The notes under the pieces are model-generated. The model had not been told where the DNA came from. It saw nothing but the letters and a program-made list of their open reading frames with translations, and did not search any database. Both the position numbers and the translations under genes were made by a program. From Oncomelania hupensis (lineage: Eukaryota; Mollusca; Gastropoda; Littorinimorpha; Pomatiopsidae): a DNA stretch of 64,000 nucleotides. Below, one piece after another: positions 11,300 to 22,650 of the stretch. Every line of letters begins with the position of its first letter. Position 1 is the first letter of the stretch. The stretch lies in NCBI GenBank assembly GCA_036898135.1, contig CM072515.1:48960534-49024533 (forward strand), read 5' to 3'.

Positions 11300-11912
11300 A
11301 AACATGATCCCCCGTAGGCTTGCGGGGAGTTTCTTTATAAACAGTATCCCCACTTTGTGGAAACTTAGTGCTTTTAATTCCCATTGTTGCTGCCTTTCTC
11401 CTTTGTTCTTCTCGTTCCTATTCTATTCTATCAATCTACTATCTTCTTCGCTAGACCAGTCACCTAACCTTTTTTTTTTTTAAATAACTGTCCTAAAATT
11501 CTTTATTTGTGTATGGAGTCTGTTGGGTCAGCTTGGGGATTTTGGACGCTTTCTGCCAAATGGTCACTAGGGCTTTCTTTGGTATTATTGTTTTAGCAAT
11601 GTAGGCATTTTATATGTATGTGTTTTGTTAATATTTTATAATGATGTTTATATTTTGTTTTTGTAAAGGGTGTTCGATAAATTACTACATCCTTGCATGG
11701 GATGCCTTTATTGTAAAGTGAAAGGCTGGTGGAATGCCTTCAGTGTTACCATTAGGGTTGTTTCAGTAGATCGTTTATACGGATCGTACAGGCCTTCTTA
11801 TATAACGATTATCTGTTAATTGAGCTCTAAGCGCTTACCAGGATGAGACCTCTTTCAACCCAGTTTTGGTTCTGATTCGGATCTTTGCTGTCCGCTGGAC
11901 CCTATAACTAAA
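11300..11912 (+). mobile_element. Element A, old diverged copy
   Basis: It matches element A from the block GGGAGTTTCTTTATAAACAG-like through TATGGAGTCTGTTGGGTCAG, TTTGGACGCTTTCTGCC and the closing GTCCGCTGGACCCTATAA. It differs from the young copies at many sites, lacks the first 100 bases and has no (AATC)n tail. Its 3' end (GGACCCTATAA, not GGACCTAAAGCAA) is shared with the copies at 26905 and 34373, which suggests an older subfamily. Confidence 0.85.
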
Positions 11913-12780
11913 ATATAAAATTGATTATAATTTCTTTATGAGGGAGTTGAATTGTATCTACCTATGCTGTTCGGAATTATCATTACCACGGTCTTTACAT
12001 TAATCATCGACATCATCATCACTGACATCATTATCACCACCAATATTAGATTAGTATATCTCTTCGTCATAACTGACCTCCGGAGCTTCTTGACGCTTAT
12101 AGATTCTTCTTCTTCTTCTTCTTCTTCTTCTTCTTCTTCTTCTTCTTTTTCAACAACTTGACAAGATGTTTGAACTTTATGTGTGGAAAAAGTCCAAATG
12201 TCGATAATGAATCAATAAGAGCTAGAGAGCCTTAATTCGGTCTTAATTGGAAGATTCGTGGAGGTTGAAAAGTTTTTTTCTCCACAGGTTCTTAGATTCC
12301 GAACCTAGGGTCCTGGTTCGTGTTGACTCACATTCATAGCAATGTGAGTTTATGTATTCACACAAACACACACGCACACATACACACACGTTTCTCCACC
12401 CTCTCTCCATCCTCCCCCATAAAAAAATCCAGATTTTTGCAAATCTGTGCGAGATGAGTCCTGCTGTCCGCGGTCCGCCGTCTGGACGTGCAAAACTCGC
12501 AAGTGGATTAATATCTCTGAACCTATTCCAACTATTACAACCAAACTAGCTGAGATGTTTCAAAAGAGTTTCGTTGTGGTAGAAAGCTTCTTTTTTTTTC
12601 AGTGTGAATGTTAAAAGGATCCGTAGAAGGAGCGTTTTCAACGTGGATCCCGTTAAAGAGAAGGGACCGGAGTTTACTGATAGCATCTTGGATAAAATCC
12701 TTATTAGCTGCTGTCCTCCGTGGAATGAGAGAATGATAGGAAAGATTTATCTCCCCTTCTCTGTTGCCAATGGTTTGCAT
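11913..12780. other. Intergenic with small microsatellites
   Basis: Contains (TCT)n at about 12104-12147 and a short (CA)n at about 12358-12388. No gene is recognised. Confidence 0.6.
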
Positions 12781-12790
12781 TTGTGGATTT

Positions 12791-14090
12791 CCTATCCTAT
12801 CTATCCTATCCTGTCCCGTAACCCGCAGGTCGTAGGGGCACCACAGGTGATCGTTTAACCAGCATACTCCATCTTTCTCTGTCCTCATCAGCCCTGATGG
12901 CTTCGCTCAGTGTCAAACTAGTCCATTCTCGAATGTTGTCCTCCCACCTCTTTTTCGGTCTCCCTCTTCTTCTACCTCATGCACTGTGCCTTGCAGAATA
13001 GTCTTTGCAAGGCCTGATGATCTGGTGACGTGGCCATACCACCGAAGTTTCCGTTTCTTCACCACTGTGAGCAGGTCATCGTGTTGTCCACTGGCTTGTG
13101 TGATGGTCTGTCGGACTTCGTCGTTGGTGATGTGTTGGGTATAGGAAATGCCAAGAAATCTTCTGTAGCACCTCATCTCCATGCTTTGTATTCTTCGTTG
13201 GAGATCTGCTGTGATGGTCCTTGCTTCGCAAGCATATAGGAAGATGGAGATGACAAGGGAGCGCAGCAGTCTTACTTTGGAATGTAGACTGATGGTCCTG
13301 TTTTTCCAAATGGGCTTAAACCTTGTCAGGGCAGCAGTTGTTTGTGCGATCCTGGAGAGGACTTCCTGTCGGGACCCATTGTCTGATACAATGGCTCCTA
13401 AATATTTGAAGCTATGCACTGTGTTGAGGGATTGGCCTTGGACTTTGATGTCCGTGTTGATGCCATTGGTGTTGTTGGTCATCATTTTGGTCTTCTCTGC
13501 ACTTATTTCCATTCCATAAGCTCTGGAGGTGGTGTCAAGCCTCTGTATCAGCTGTTCAAGTTCTTGTTCCTCTCCAGCCAATCCATCAATGTCATCCGCA
13601 AAACGAAGATTGGAGATTGCTCTGCCCCCTATGCTGACTGTGCCTTCATGATCTGCAAGAGCATCTGACATGATGCGCTCTAGGAAGATGTTGAAGAGTG
13701 TTGAAGAGAGTAGGCATCCTTGACGCACACCGATTGTTGTTCTGAACCAGTTCCCGATGGCGCTGTTGTGGAGGACTGCACTGGTAGTCTTGTCATACAG
13801 GCTTTTGATGACTTCAATAGTTTTAGGGCTGATGTTGTACACTTTCATTGTTGCCCATAGAGCTGCATGCCAGACTCGGTCAAACGCCTTCTTGAAGTCT
13901 ATGAACACATGATATAGATGTTGTTGGTGCTGTAGGTATTTCTCACAGATTATTCTGAGGTTGAAAATCTCTTCAGTGGTACTTCGCCCTGCCCTGAATC
14001 CTGCTTGTTCTTCAGCTATGATTTGTTCAGCTTGGGTTTTAACCTGTTGAGTATTATTTTCAGGAGGACCTTGCTGGGATGGCTGATGAA
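12791..14090 (-). mobile_element. LINE copy 2, 5'-truncated RT
   Basis: This is the same RTE/BovB-like family as 4119-7900, reading on -. It starts within the RT near LNRLKPQAEQ and runs through HVFIDFKKAFDRVW, IGVRQGCLLS, RFADDIDGLAGEEQEL and LGISYTQHITNDEV to the C-terminal Trp/Arg-rich region, ending in a (GATAG)-type tail (TCCTATCC... on +, 12791-12823). TTGTGGATTT lies at both 12781-12790 and 14091-14100, a 10-bp target duplication. Frameshifts near 12983 and 14035 make it non-functional. The 5' truncation with intact 3' tail is typical of incomplete reverse transcription. Confidence 0.93.
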
Positions 14091-14100
14091 TTGTGGATTT

Positions 14101-15530
14101 AGTGCCATAGATACAGAGGGCCATTTCGCTTTGTTCTCAGCTCGTCAGTGCATCGTCCGGGCTTGTTGAAAATCAAGAGACTGATTTTTGCAAAGTATGA
14201 GAAGACGCCTGGATGAAGTCCTCAGAAAAGAAACACCAAACATCTTCATTCGAAAAAAGTATCCACAATTTGGCTGATTGGCAACGGGAATAAGAAGGAA
14301 CCTGGCTTTTTGAAAGAGAATACAGTACAGGAAGTAGGTGGTGGTGGCGGAGGCGAGGGTGTTGTCGTTAATGAGGGGGATGAGGAAGAGGAGAATGTAG
14401 CCCGGGAGGGGGGGAGAGGGGGGGGAGGAGCGGGGAGTGGGTTAAGAGTACTAGTGCTAGTAATTATGATGAAGAAAATGGCGACGAGAAGATGGTGACG
14501 GCATTATGATGATGATGATAATGATGATCATCATAAGGATGCTGATGAAATAGGACGACGACGATGATCATCATCGTGATGGTGAAGCAATGTTGTCCTC
14601 TTCTTCCTCATATAATTATAATATATATCATCAGCGTGAACGTCGTCATGCATTTTACAGGTGACGACTCATTCACATAACTCCTAACACAATATAATAG
14701 GTGAGGAGAAAAGAAATGGGCGAGGAAGGAGAAAAAGTGGGGAGACAAAATAAAATTCTCACGGGATGTCAGAAAATATTGGTATCGGATGATATAAGTA
14801 TGCCTACGCTCTATCTAATACTACAGACTTTTTGAGAGAATGGTCTTATCCGTCTGCTTGTATTGACCACCGGTAGGACCGTCTGTGTCTTTATTCCCTA
14901 GAGGGCTAATAGTAAGGGAGACGATCTATTGATGTTGCTGCTATCTGTCCACACTGGCCTGGTCGGAAGATAGTTTTTGTTTTCTATAGTGTTCATGTGA
15001 AGGCAAAGAGAAGACTAAATGGTAATCTTTAGTCTATGGAGAGAAGAACTTTGGGTAAAACAATGAGTAAGTAGTCTTGCCTTAGACCTAAGGAATGGAA
15101 CCGCAATACAAACTAGCATTTTTGTTAAAATATTTCACAGATGCAACACTGCGAGTGTTACGGGGGTGATAGGAGATATTTATCTCCCCTCTTCCGCTGC
15201 CATTGTGTTCAGCTGGTTGATTTAACCCTTGCTGAATATTGCCATTTTGATGTAAGGTCAGCTCATTGTTCAGCCTTCGAGGTTTGTTGATAATGAACAA
15301 AAACTGGTTTCAACAGTATGATGAAGTTCTTGGCTTGTGTAAAGGGAAAAACTCTGCATGACGAAGAACAACCCACAAGTTCCCTGACTGGCAGTGGAAT
15401 CGGTGGGGGGAAAAAAAAACCTTAAACGTTTGGAAATGAATTTGGAGGCCTTAATTATTATAAAATATAAGGTTGTAGTACAGATAGTGTTAACAAATGT
15501 CTTTTGTGAGACACTCGACTTCTTCTTCTT
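14101..15530. other. Intergenic, no gene seen
   Basis: Contains a G-rich stretch at 14335-14445 and a degenerate (GAT)n patch at 14500-14590. Otherwise unique and AT-rich, with no domain recognised. Confidence 0.5.
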
Positions 15531-15536
15531 CGTTAT

Positions 15537-15545
15537 CATCATCAT

Positions 15546-15629
<84 letters not shown>

Positions 15630-15630
15630 G
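15537..15630. repeat. (ATC)n microsatellite, about 30 units
   Basis: An almost perfect (ATC)n tract of about 90 bp with a TCC variant near its left end. The poly-Ile and poly-Met ORFs across it are artefacts. Confidence 0.97.
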
Positions 15631-15890
15631 TAGACATTTTTAGTATTTTGAAACCACGAATTATGTGCTGGTATCACTATTACGCTCAACTAAAGTGAAG
15701 TTGTTATGCATCTAGTGTGACACTTCACTTGTTTCTGTAAGACTCAGTAATTCTTACACGTCGTTGGAACGTTGTTGTTGCAAGAATCTAGAGTAGTCAC
15801 GCTTAAGAATGAAAATTCTGTACGCCACATTCGTATCGTTAATTTCAAACAGTGTTTGAGTAAGTCAATATATAATTGCTGATGTAGTGA

Positions 15891-16225
15891 CCCACCGTCG
15901 TAGCTCAGTTTGCCTGTCACACTGATGATCCGGGTTCGAATCCCGTTTGGTTTGTTGTTGGTGGTGGTGGTTGGATGGTGGTGGTGGTGTGTGTGTGTTT
16001 AAATGTTTTTTTATTTTATTTTTGTTTGTTTGTTGGTGGTGGTGTTTTTGTTTGTTTGTTGTTATTTTTGGGGGGATGGGGGGTGGGTGGGAATAGGGGG
16101 TTAAACAATGCACATGAAGCAGCAAGTGGGCACCTTTGGCTTCTTGAGTTAGAAACCATTTTTGATCAGCGCCTTAAGCAGCTCTTTGGGTTGGCAGTGC
16201 GCTATATGAGAACAGTCTAATCACA
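15891..16225 (+). mobile_element. tRNA-headed SINE with L2-like 3' end
   Basis: The head has an A-box-like CGTAGCTCAGTTTGCC and a perfect B box GGTTCGAATCCC (about 15933-15944). A GT-rich insertion or expansion (15950-16090) follows, then a conserved body and the 3' module CAGCTCTTTGGGTTGGC...GTGCGCTATATGAGAAC (16178-16213). That GCGCTATAT end resembles L2/CR1 LINE tails known to be borrowed by SINEs. The tRNA part does not fold cleanly, so it is not an active tRNA gene. Confidence 0.85.
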
Positions 16226-17229
16226 ATGCGTATAGTGCTGCTGTAACTACAATGGGCTGTAATTGTGCAGTTTGTTTGGGTTGATTGATTGTTTTTTGCA
16301 TCAGGTGTTTGCACTTTGGCCTTGTGTGGTCAATAAAGCGTATTCGAGATTGTACGCTGTGCGCGTGAGGTCTTTCTACCTGCATACGCCGCTAGACTTA
16401 ACGTAATCGTTTGGTCAGTCTCCAGCTGTCTAAACTGTTCCCTTACTGACCACTATGTTTTAGCACACGCTGTTAAAGTAACATTGTAATAAGGTAGGAT
16501 GTCTTTATCTCTCGTGACACTGAGAATAAATGTTTGCATTTTATTATGTACATTAAATACATGTAGTCGGCGCTCGTTTAGACGATAACTATATGGACAG
16601 CGCCTGTCGTATGTTTTGGGCTCCGGACATTTTCAGTTTAACATACGTAATACGTTGGTCAGTCTCCATTGCAGGTGTAAGTGGATGAATGTAGACGGAG
16701 AATGGTGTTTTGGGCAGGACACAATAATACGCCGGTCAGGCTGGACTGTCCCGCGCTCACCACTTAGGCGAAGACTGACGTGCAGCATAGCACACGAAAC
16801 ATTACGGGGAGACATTCGGCGGTTCACTCTCTTCCTCGTGAGACCATGTCAGAAATACTTTACTAAATAATTATTACTTTCGCTTCGCCCGAGCTCTTTC
16901 GCTGCCAGCAGGCCTTAGGCACGATCATCAACTGTGTTGCTTCAAGCAGCATCGTGTTTATGCGTGTGACTATAGGACAGATCTTTCTAAACAATCTAAT
17001 AATAAAATTCAGAGGTTGTTTTCAAACCATTCTGTAAGAAAAACCTGGACCTCTGTCTTCCCCTTAACTCTTTCATAGAAGCTGGAAGTGGCGACTGTTC
17101 ACAGGTTACGCTATTTTGGACTGCAGCCAAGTCTGTCCACTGGGCATTAAGTCGACGCCAACCAGCATAAACACTTATGCAGTCATTGCTGCAATATGTC
17201 TTTTGTGCTTCAAGCCAACTAGCGTGACA
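16226..17229. other. Intergenic, no gene seen
   Basis: GGTCAGTCTCCA occurs twice (about 16412 and 16659) in otherwise unrelated context. An 84-aa ORF at 16616-16870 has no recognisable domain. Confidence 0.45.
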
Positions 17230-18900
17230 ACACTAACTTGATATGCACCGGAGTATACATGTTTCTATGAAGACAAGCACTTGTAAGTGAAAGTTCCATT
17301 TTCCAAAGAGGAAAGGGCAGTTAATCATGTTCATGCTTTGTGCACCACCAAAGTTCTGTTTTCCAGAACGGAAGCGCAAGCATACGTTCTGTTTTCTATA
17401 CATGTGGGAATACTGTGTATCATTCGTGCGCCAGCATCTGTTTCCTATATAGACAAAAAAAAAAAAGAACGTTGTGTTTTCCTATAGAGAAATTGGCAGT
17501 TAGCCATACAGTTAGCCATATTTATGCTTTATCCACTACCGTATGTGTTATTTTTGTCTTTAAAAAAAAATTTTTTTTTTTGTTAAGGAAACACGTATGT
17601 AAAGATTTACATGATTGAGAAAGATGAAAGATAGGTTTTTCATAGAGAAGGTTGCACTAGCTATGCTCTACTTAGTTCTGTACCCCTTGGGGTCATGAGC
17701 AATCTTGCCACTGTAGATTGTTCAAACCTATAAAGGGAAAAGTGAAAGCCACAGTTGAAAACCTGTCTTTCCTTTCTAGGCAAGACAGATTCACTGCGGC
17801 AACAGCACCCCCGTTGGAGTGCCGGGGGTTTTCAGTATAAATAGTATCCCCACTTTATGGAAATTTAGTGCTTTAAATTCCCACTGTCGCTGTCTTCCTC
17901 ATTTACTCTTTCCTATTCCTGCTCTGTCCTTCACTCTGCTATACTATCTTCTTCATCGCTAGATCAATGACCTACCTTTTTTCTTGAAAACTCTTCCTGG
18001 ACAAGACTCCTTGTTTGTGTATGAGGTATGTTGGATCAGCTTGGGAGTGTTGGACGCTTTCTGCCGGGTGGTCACTAGGGCTTGCTATGATTGTACTATT
18101 TAGCACTATAGGCATGTTATATGTATGCGTTTTGTTGATGATTTATAATGATGTTTGTATTCTATTTTGTTTTTGTAACCGGGGGTTCGCGTAGTTGAGG
18201 TCAACCCTCAGCCGTCCCTCGCGTGGGATGTCTTTATTGTAAAGTGACTGGCCGGTGGAGGGCATTCAATTTTCCCACTGGGGTTGTTTCAGCAGATCTT
18301 TTATGCGGATCGGGGGTTGTCCGGTCCTGATTTGGCTCGGAAGAGTCCGCTGGACCTAAAGCAACAATAAATCAATCAATCAATCATACTTAGTTCTGTT
18401 TTTTTTTTTTTATATCCAATTAAACATGGATGCTTATTCTCTTTGCATACGCGTAGGGCTGCTTTCCATAAAGACACCTGTAAGTATTATGTTTGCCATA
18501 AAAAAAAAAATCTGACGTTAATATGCGTTTTCTATGCACAAGCATTTGTCTGTTTTCCATAACGAAAAGTGAAAGCGCTGAACTGCGATGCATTGATATA
18601 TACGAAGATAATACAAAGTCTGGGATTAGAAGAGAAAATCTCCAGTTAATGTATATGCCCTATGCCCAAGCATGGGTCCAGTTTCCATATTGAAAAGCGC
18701 AAGTAATATTTCTGTTATTGTCTAGAACAACTCGTTTGGGTCCGCTCCATGGATCAGACCGCAATTGTTTTGCAGAGAAAAGGGCCAGTTAATGTGTATA
18801 TTTTATGCACAAGCATTGCTTTCTTTGCTATAGACAACAAAAACAACAACAAAATATACAACAACAAAAAAACGCTAGTGAAAGTTTTGACTGAGAGGTA
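17230..18900 (+). repeat. Decayed tandem repeat split by element A
   Basis: A loose motif recurs about every 60-140 bp on both sides of the element A insertion: TTTTCCATA or TTTTCCAAAG, then GAAAAG, GGCAGTTAAT, a TATGCTTTATGCACAAGCAT-like block, and again TTTTCC. Examples start near 17300, 17360, 17478, 17636, 18466, 18555, 18690 and 18775. Units are too diverged to fix a period by eye. Confidence 0.55.
17682..18386 (+). mobile_element. Element A copy 2 (705 bp)
   Basis: Starts ACCCCTTGGGGTCATGAGC and ends (AATC)n. TACTTAGTTCTGT is duplicated at 17669-17681 and 18387-18399 (13 bp, perfect). Nearly identical to the copies at 21227 and 59165, so recently mobile. The internal GTTCAAACC fits the pol III B-box pattern GWTCRANNC. 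Confidence 0.95.
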
Positions 18901-18948
18901 GAGATCAGTGCGAGTTCATGGTTGTTGTTGTTTTTGTTGTTGTTTGCA

Positions 18949-19120
18949 TGGATAGCTCAGTCATCAGAGCGCACGACTTGTGTACGTGCGTCTCGGGCGA
19001 CGTAGGTTCGAATCCTGACTTCAGCAAACTATTTTGTGATTGCTGGATAATAGTGGCCAGCGCTTTGAGCATGAGAAGCTCTCTGAGCTTGTAAGTGCGC
19101 TATATAAGAGTAATCTCTTT
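18949..19120 (+). mobile_element. Complete short tRNA-derived SINE
   Basis: The head reads GGATAGCTCAGTCATCAGAGCG (A box) and GTAGGTTCGAATCCTGAC (B box), then the body, then GCGCTTTGAGCATGAGAAGC and GTAAGTGCGCTATATAAGAG. This is the cleanest SINE of the L2-tailed family in the window, about 170 bp from head to tail. Confidence 0.88.
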
Positions 19121-19454
19121 CTTTCTGTTCCTCACTCAGTGTACTATCGCTGTCCTTTTTTCTATACAAAAACGTACAAGAAAAAGTTAGGACTGAGAAA
19201 GAAACCGCATGCGAGTGTTTACAGTGACAGAGACAGCACCCCGTGAAAGTTTTTGCACGTCTATTGATAAGCAGAGTGTATCCTCATAGAGCATAATAAT
19301 AGTTTGTCTGTTTCGATTCGTGCCCGGCGAATGCATTTGGGATGCTGCAGTTTTGTTGTTGTCTCTTCCTTGCAAAATAAAATAAATATGCCCACATTTT
19401 TGGTGCAGGTGGGCTAGTGTTATATTTTGGCGAGTGGCTGGTGAATGTGTGTGC

Positions 19455-19507
19455 GTACGCGCGCGCGCGCTCGTGTGTATGTAAGTGTGCGTGTGTGTGT
19501 ATATGTT

Positions 19508-19573
<66 letters not shown>
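19455..19573. repeat. (GC)n-(GT)n-(GA)n compound microsatellite
   Basis: A CGCGCG run is followed by (GT)n and about 45 bp of (GA)n. Confidence 0.95.
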
Positions 19574-19575
<2 letters not shown>

Positions 19576-20950
19576 ATTTGCGAGCGTGTGTATTTAATCC
19601 TTTCCTGTGTTGCTCTTAAACGTGGATTTGTGATGTGGTCATTGTGTCCAGAAATAAGGAAATGATGTTGAAGAAGATGAAGAAGAAGCAGAAGGAAGCG
19701 ATGAGCGATATTTCAGTAGTTTCTGAACCACAGAGACAACAACGTTTATGTGAAGCACAGGTAGTAGTAGTCTGGCCTAGACAAATGTCTGAACAGTTCT
19801 CAGTGCAGTTTGCTCCTGTAGCCAACAGCAATTACTTCACCTCGTTATTGCAATTGTTCTGCTCATGTCACACATTGGATTTCCCCCTCCTTGCCAAAAA
19901 ACGAACCCTTATCCCTCTTCTCACTTTCCCACCCTACCCCTCCTTTCTCTCACAGTTAACCCGTTTGCCCCAACTTCATCATTTTCTCCACCCCCGTCCC
20001 TTTTACATTTTTTTGTCAAACCTTCTCCCGCGTGTACAGTATTCATAACTAGACTGGTTCTCCTTTGCCCAGTGACGTTTTCAAGACCCCACACGTGTTA
20101 ACTACTTTCCTTCCTCATTAAATACTAAATAGACTGTCATCGACTAGAGGCTTAACTCCGCTTAACCTTTCTCCTTTAATGTGTTCCTAACAGGTATTTT
20201 TTATCAGCTCACTAGTTTTATCAGTACACGATTCCAAGATTCTGCTGATAGCATATATATGTCTGCAAATCGCTGAAGAAGAAGAAAAAAAAAGTTAATA
20301 AGCATATTCCTATTGGCCGAAAATTAAACTTTAAAATACGTGTGAGCTTATTGTTCATCTGGCTTTTCTCCGCAATGTCTTTCAATGACAGATTTTATTT
20401 TTTTGTATCAGTTCAGTGATTTGTGGTTGAACCATATCCATGTGATCTGATAGCGGGTGCCTGCATTGTTGTACTCTTATCTACGATCTTTGCAAGCGTC
20501 CTCCGATACTAACTCTGCGTCAGCAAAAGTCCTGTAAATGGAGAATGTCATTTAGCGTTGTGTGCATGTGTGAGATGATTTCTTATGTTTTTGACTTGAA
20601 GAATTACATTCATCGTTTTAAGAACCTTAAATGGAAACATTATTGACAATGACTCTGGATTGGGGATGGGGTGGGAGGAGGGGGGGGAGGAAGCAGAAAG
20701 GAGAGAAGAAGAAGAAGAATGATTCAACCATAGCTGTTTGAAAAACACAACTCAGTGTGTGTGTGATTCATTTTAATCCATAGTTGAATTTATTTCTATG
20801 TATTGCTTTTGCTGAGTAAGCGGCCTTAATTTTTACTAAAGGGTGACAAGTTTGTTCCAAAATCAAATTAAAAGAAAATTGTAACTTTTGTTGTTGTTGT
20901 TGTTGTTTTTGTAAACAGTTCTTCAGATATGTTTCTGTATTCCTGTTGCA
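19574..20950. other. Upstream region / intron of the first DSP gene
   Basis: No exon is recognised. The stretch precedes the splice-acceptor-like TATTCCTGTTGCAG at 20937-20950, so at least part of it is probably intron or 5' flank of the DSP gene. An ORF at 19635-20048 has no known domain and loses its codon character after about 60 residues. Confidence 0.5.
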
Positions 20951-20971
20951 GGCGGGCAGTAGACAGTAAAA

Positions 20972-22650
20972 ATGGATCTAGTCATGTTTTCCCAAATTGC
21001 CAGAATCTCCGACAGCCTGTATCTGAGCAGTGCTGCAGCTGTGAAGGGGGAGAAGGTTAGAAGTTTGGGCATCACACACATCATCAACGTCACCATGGAC
21101 ATCCCAAACCTCAAACTGCCAAACGTGGAGTCCATACAGATCCACGTAGACGACCTGCCATCAGCACATCTAGGTGTTTACTTTGACCGCTGTGCTGACA
21201 AAATCAACCAGGTAAGTGATAGTGGACCCCTTGGTGTCATGAGCAATCTTGCCACTGTAGATTGTTCAAACCTATAAAGGGAAAAGTGAAAGCCACAGTT
21301 GAAAACCTGTCTTTCCTTTATAGGCAAGACAGATTCACTGCGGCAACAGTACCCCCGTTGGAGTGCCGGGGGTTTTCAGTATAAGTAGTATCCCCACTTT
21401 ATGGAAATTAAGTCCTTTAAATTCCCACTGTCGCTGTCTTCCTCATTTACTCTTTCCTATTCCTGCTCTGTCCTTCACTCTGCTATACTATCTTCTTCTT
21501 CGCTAGATCAATGACCTACCTTTTTTCTTGAAAACTCTTCCTGGACAAGACTCCTTGTTTGTGTATGAGGTCTGTTGGATCAGCTTGGGAGTGTTGGACG
21601 CTTTCTGCCGGGTGGTCACTAGGGCTTCCTATGATTGTACTATTTAGCACTATAGGCATTTTATATGTATGTGTTTTGTTGATGATTTATAATGATGTTT
21701 GTATTCTATTTTGTTTTTGTAACCGGGGGTTCGCGTAGTTGAGGTCAACCCTCAGCCGTCCCCCGCGTGGGATGTCTTTATTGTAAAGTGACTGGCCGGT
21801 GGAGGGCATTCAATTTTCCCACTGGGGTTGTTTCAGCAGATCTTTTATGCGGATCGGGGGTTGTTTGGTCCTGATTTGGCTCGGAAGAGTCCGCTGGACC
21901 TAAAGCAACAATAAATCAATCAATCAATCAAGTGATAGTGGAATTGGACAATGAATCGTTGCTTCTAATTTTGGCACACTGAAGTTTGATGTTAAAACAC
22001 ACTCACTCAGTGGTCCCTCTGAAAGCCCAGTGTGTTGATGCTTTTAATCAAATGTTAACGTGATAGACTTTAATGTGATAGACTATGTTCCGCCCACAAT
22101 TTTCCTTGTAATGCTTAAAGACAAATAAATGTATGTATCTGTATCTGTATATTCCCTCAGGTCAGTGTTCCCATACAAATGTTTGTGATTAGACAGTAAG
22201 TGGCGAGTGTCAGTGATTATTTAGGATTTTTATTTTATTTTATTTAGGATAATAATATTGGTCACCCATGCAGGTTGCCTTCTCAGTGAAATGATGAGGG
22301 TTGTCTGTTGCTGACAGGTGGCCAGACTGCGTGGCAAGACGCTGGTACACTGTGTAGCTGGCGTCAGTCGCTCAGCCTCCATCTGCATCGCCTACCTCAT
22401 GAAGTATGAGAACATGACCCTGGAACAGGCATACAAGCACTGCAAGCGGATTCGACCTGTTGTCCACCCCAACATCGGATTCTGGCGTCAGCTGATTGAC
22501 TTTGAGCGACGCCTGTTCGGCCGCAACACAGTCAAAATGATCCAGTCTTCCATCGGCTGGATCCCCGACATTTACAAGAAAGAGACAGACAACATGGTAT
22601 TTTTACCACGTGGGGCTGCTAGGGGAGGAAGCCATTTTGGTTTTTACTAG
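20972..22650 (+). CDS. DUSP14: Atypical dual-specificity phosphatase, DUSP14/18/21 type (2 coding exons)
   Basis: Predicted to remove phosphate from Tyr and Ser/Thr of signalling proteins; in vertebrates this subfamily acts on MAP-kinase and TAB1/TAK1 pathways. Exon 1 codes 20972-21211 (80 codons, donor CAG|GTAAGT) and exon 2 codes 22318-22650 (acceptor CTGACAG|GTG); both junctions are phase 0, giving 190 aa. Visible are IARISDSLYLSSAAAV near the start, general acid Asp61 in VDDLP, the P-loop HCVAGVSRSA (Cys92, Arg98), HPNIGFWRQLIDFERRLFG, and a C-terminal KMIQSSIGWIPDIYKKE block typical of DUSP14/18. Length fits the family. The acceptor at 20950 implies an upstream 5'-UTR exon. The last residues after DNM differ from vertebrate homologues and GTATTT there could be an alternative donor. 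The intron holds an element A insertion. Confidence 0.94.
21227..21929 (+). mobile_element. Element A copy 3, in the DSP intron
   Basis: AAGTGATAGTGGA at 21214-21226 is repeated at 21930-21942 (13 bp). The target site includes bases +3 onward of the splice donor, so the insertion duplicated part of the donor but left GTAAGT intact. It lies in the same orientation as the gene. Nearly identical to copies 2 and 4. Confidence 0.96.

Noticed and set aside
19635..20048. 137-aa ORF upstream of the first DSP gene
   Set aside because: Mixed low-complexity composition, Pro/Ser-rich at the end, no domain and no fitting splice sites.
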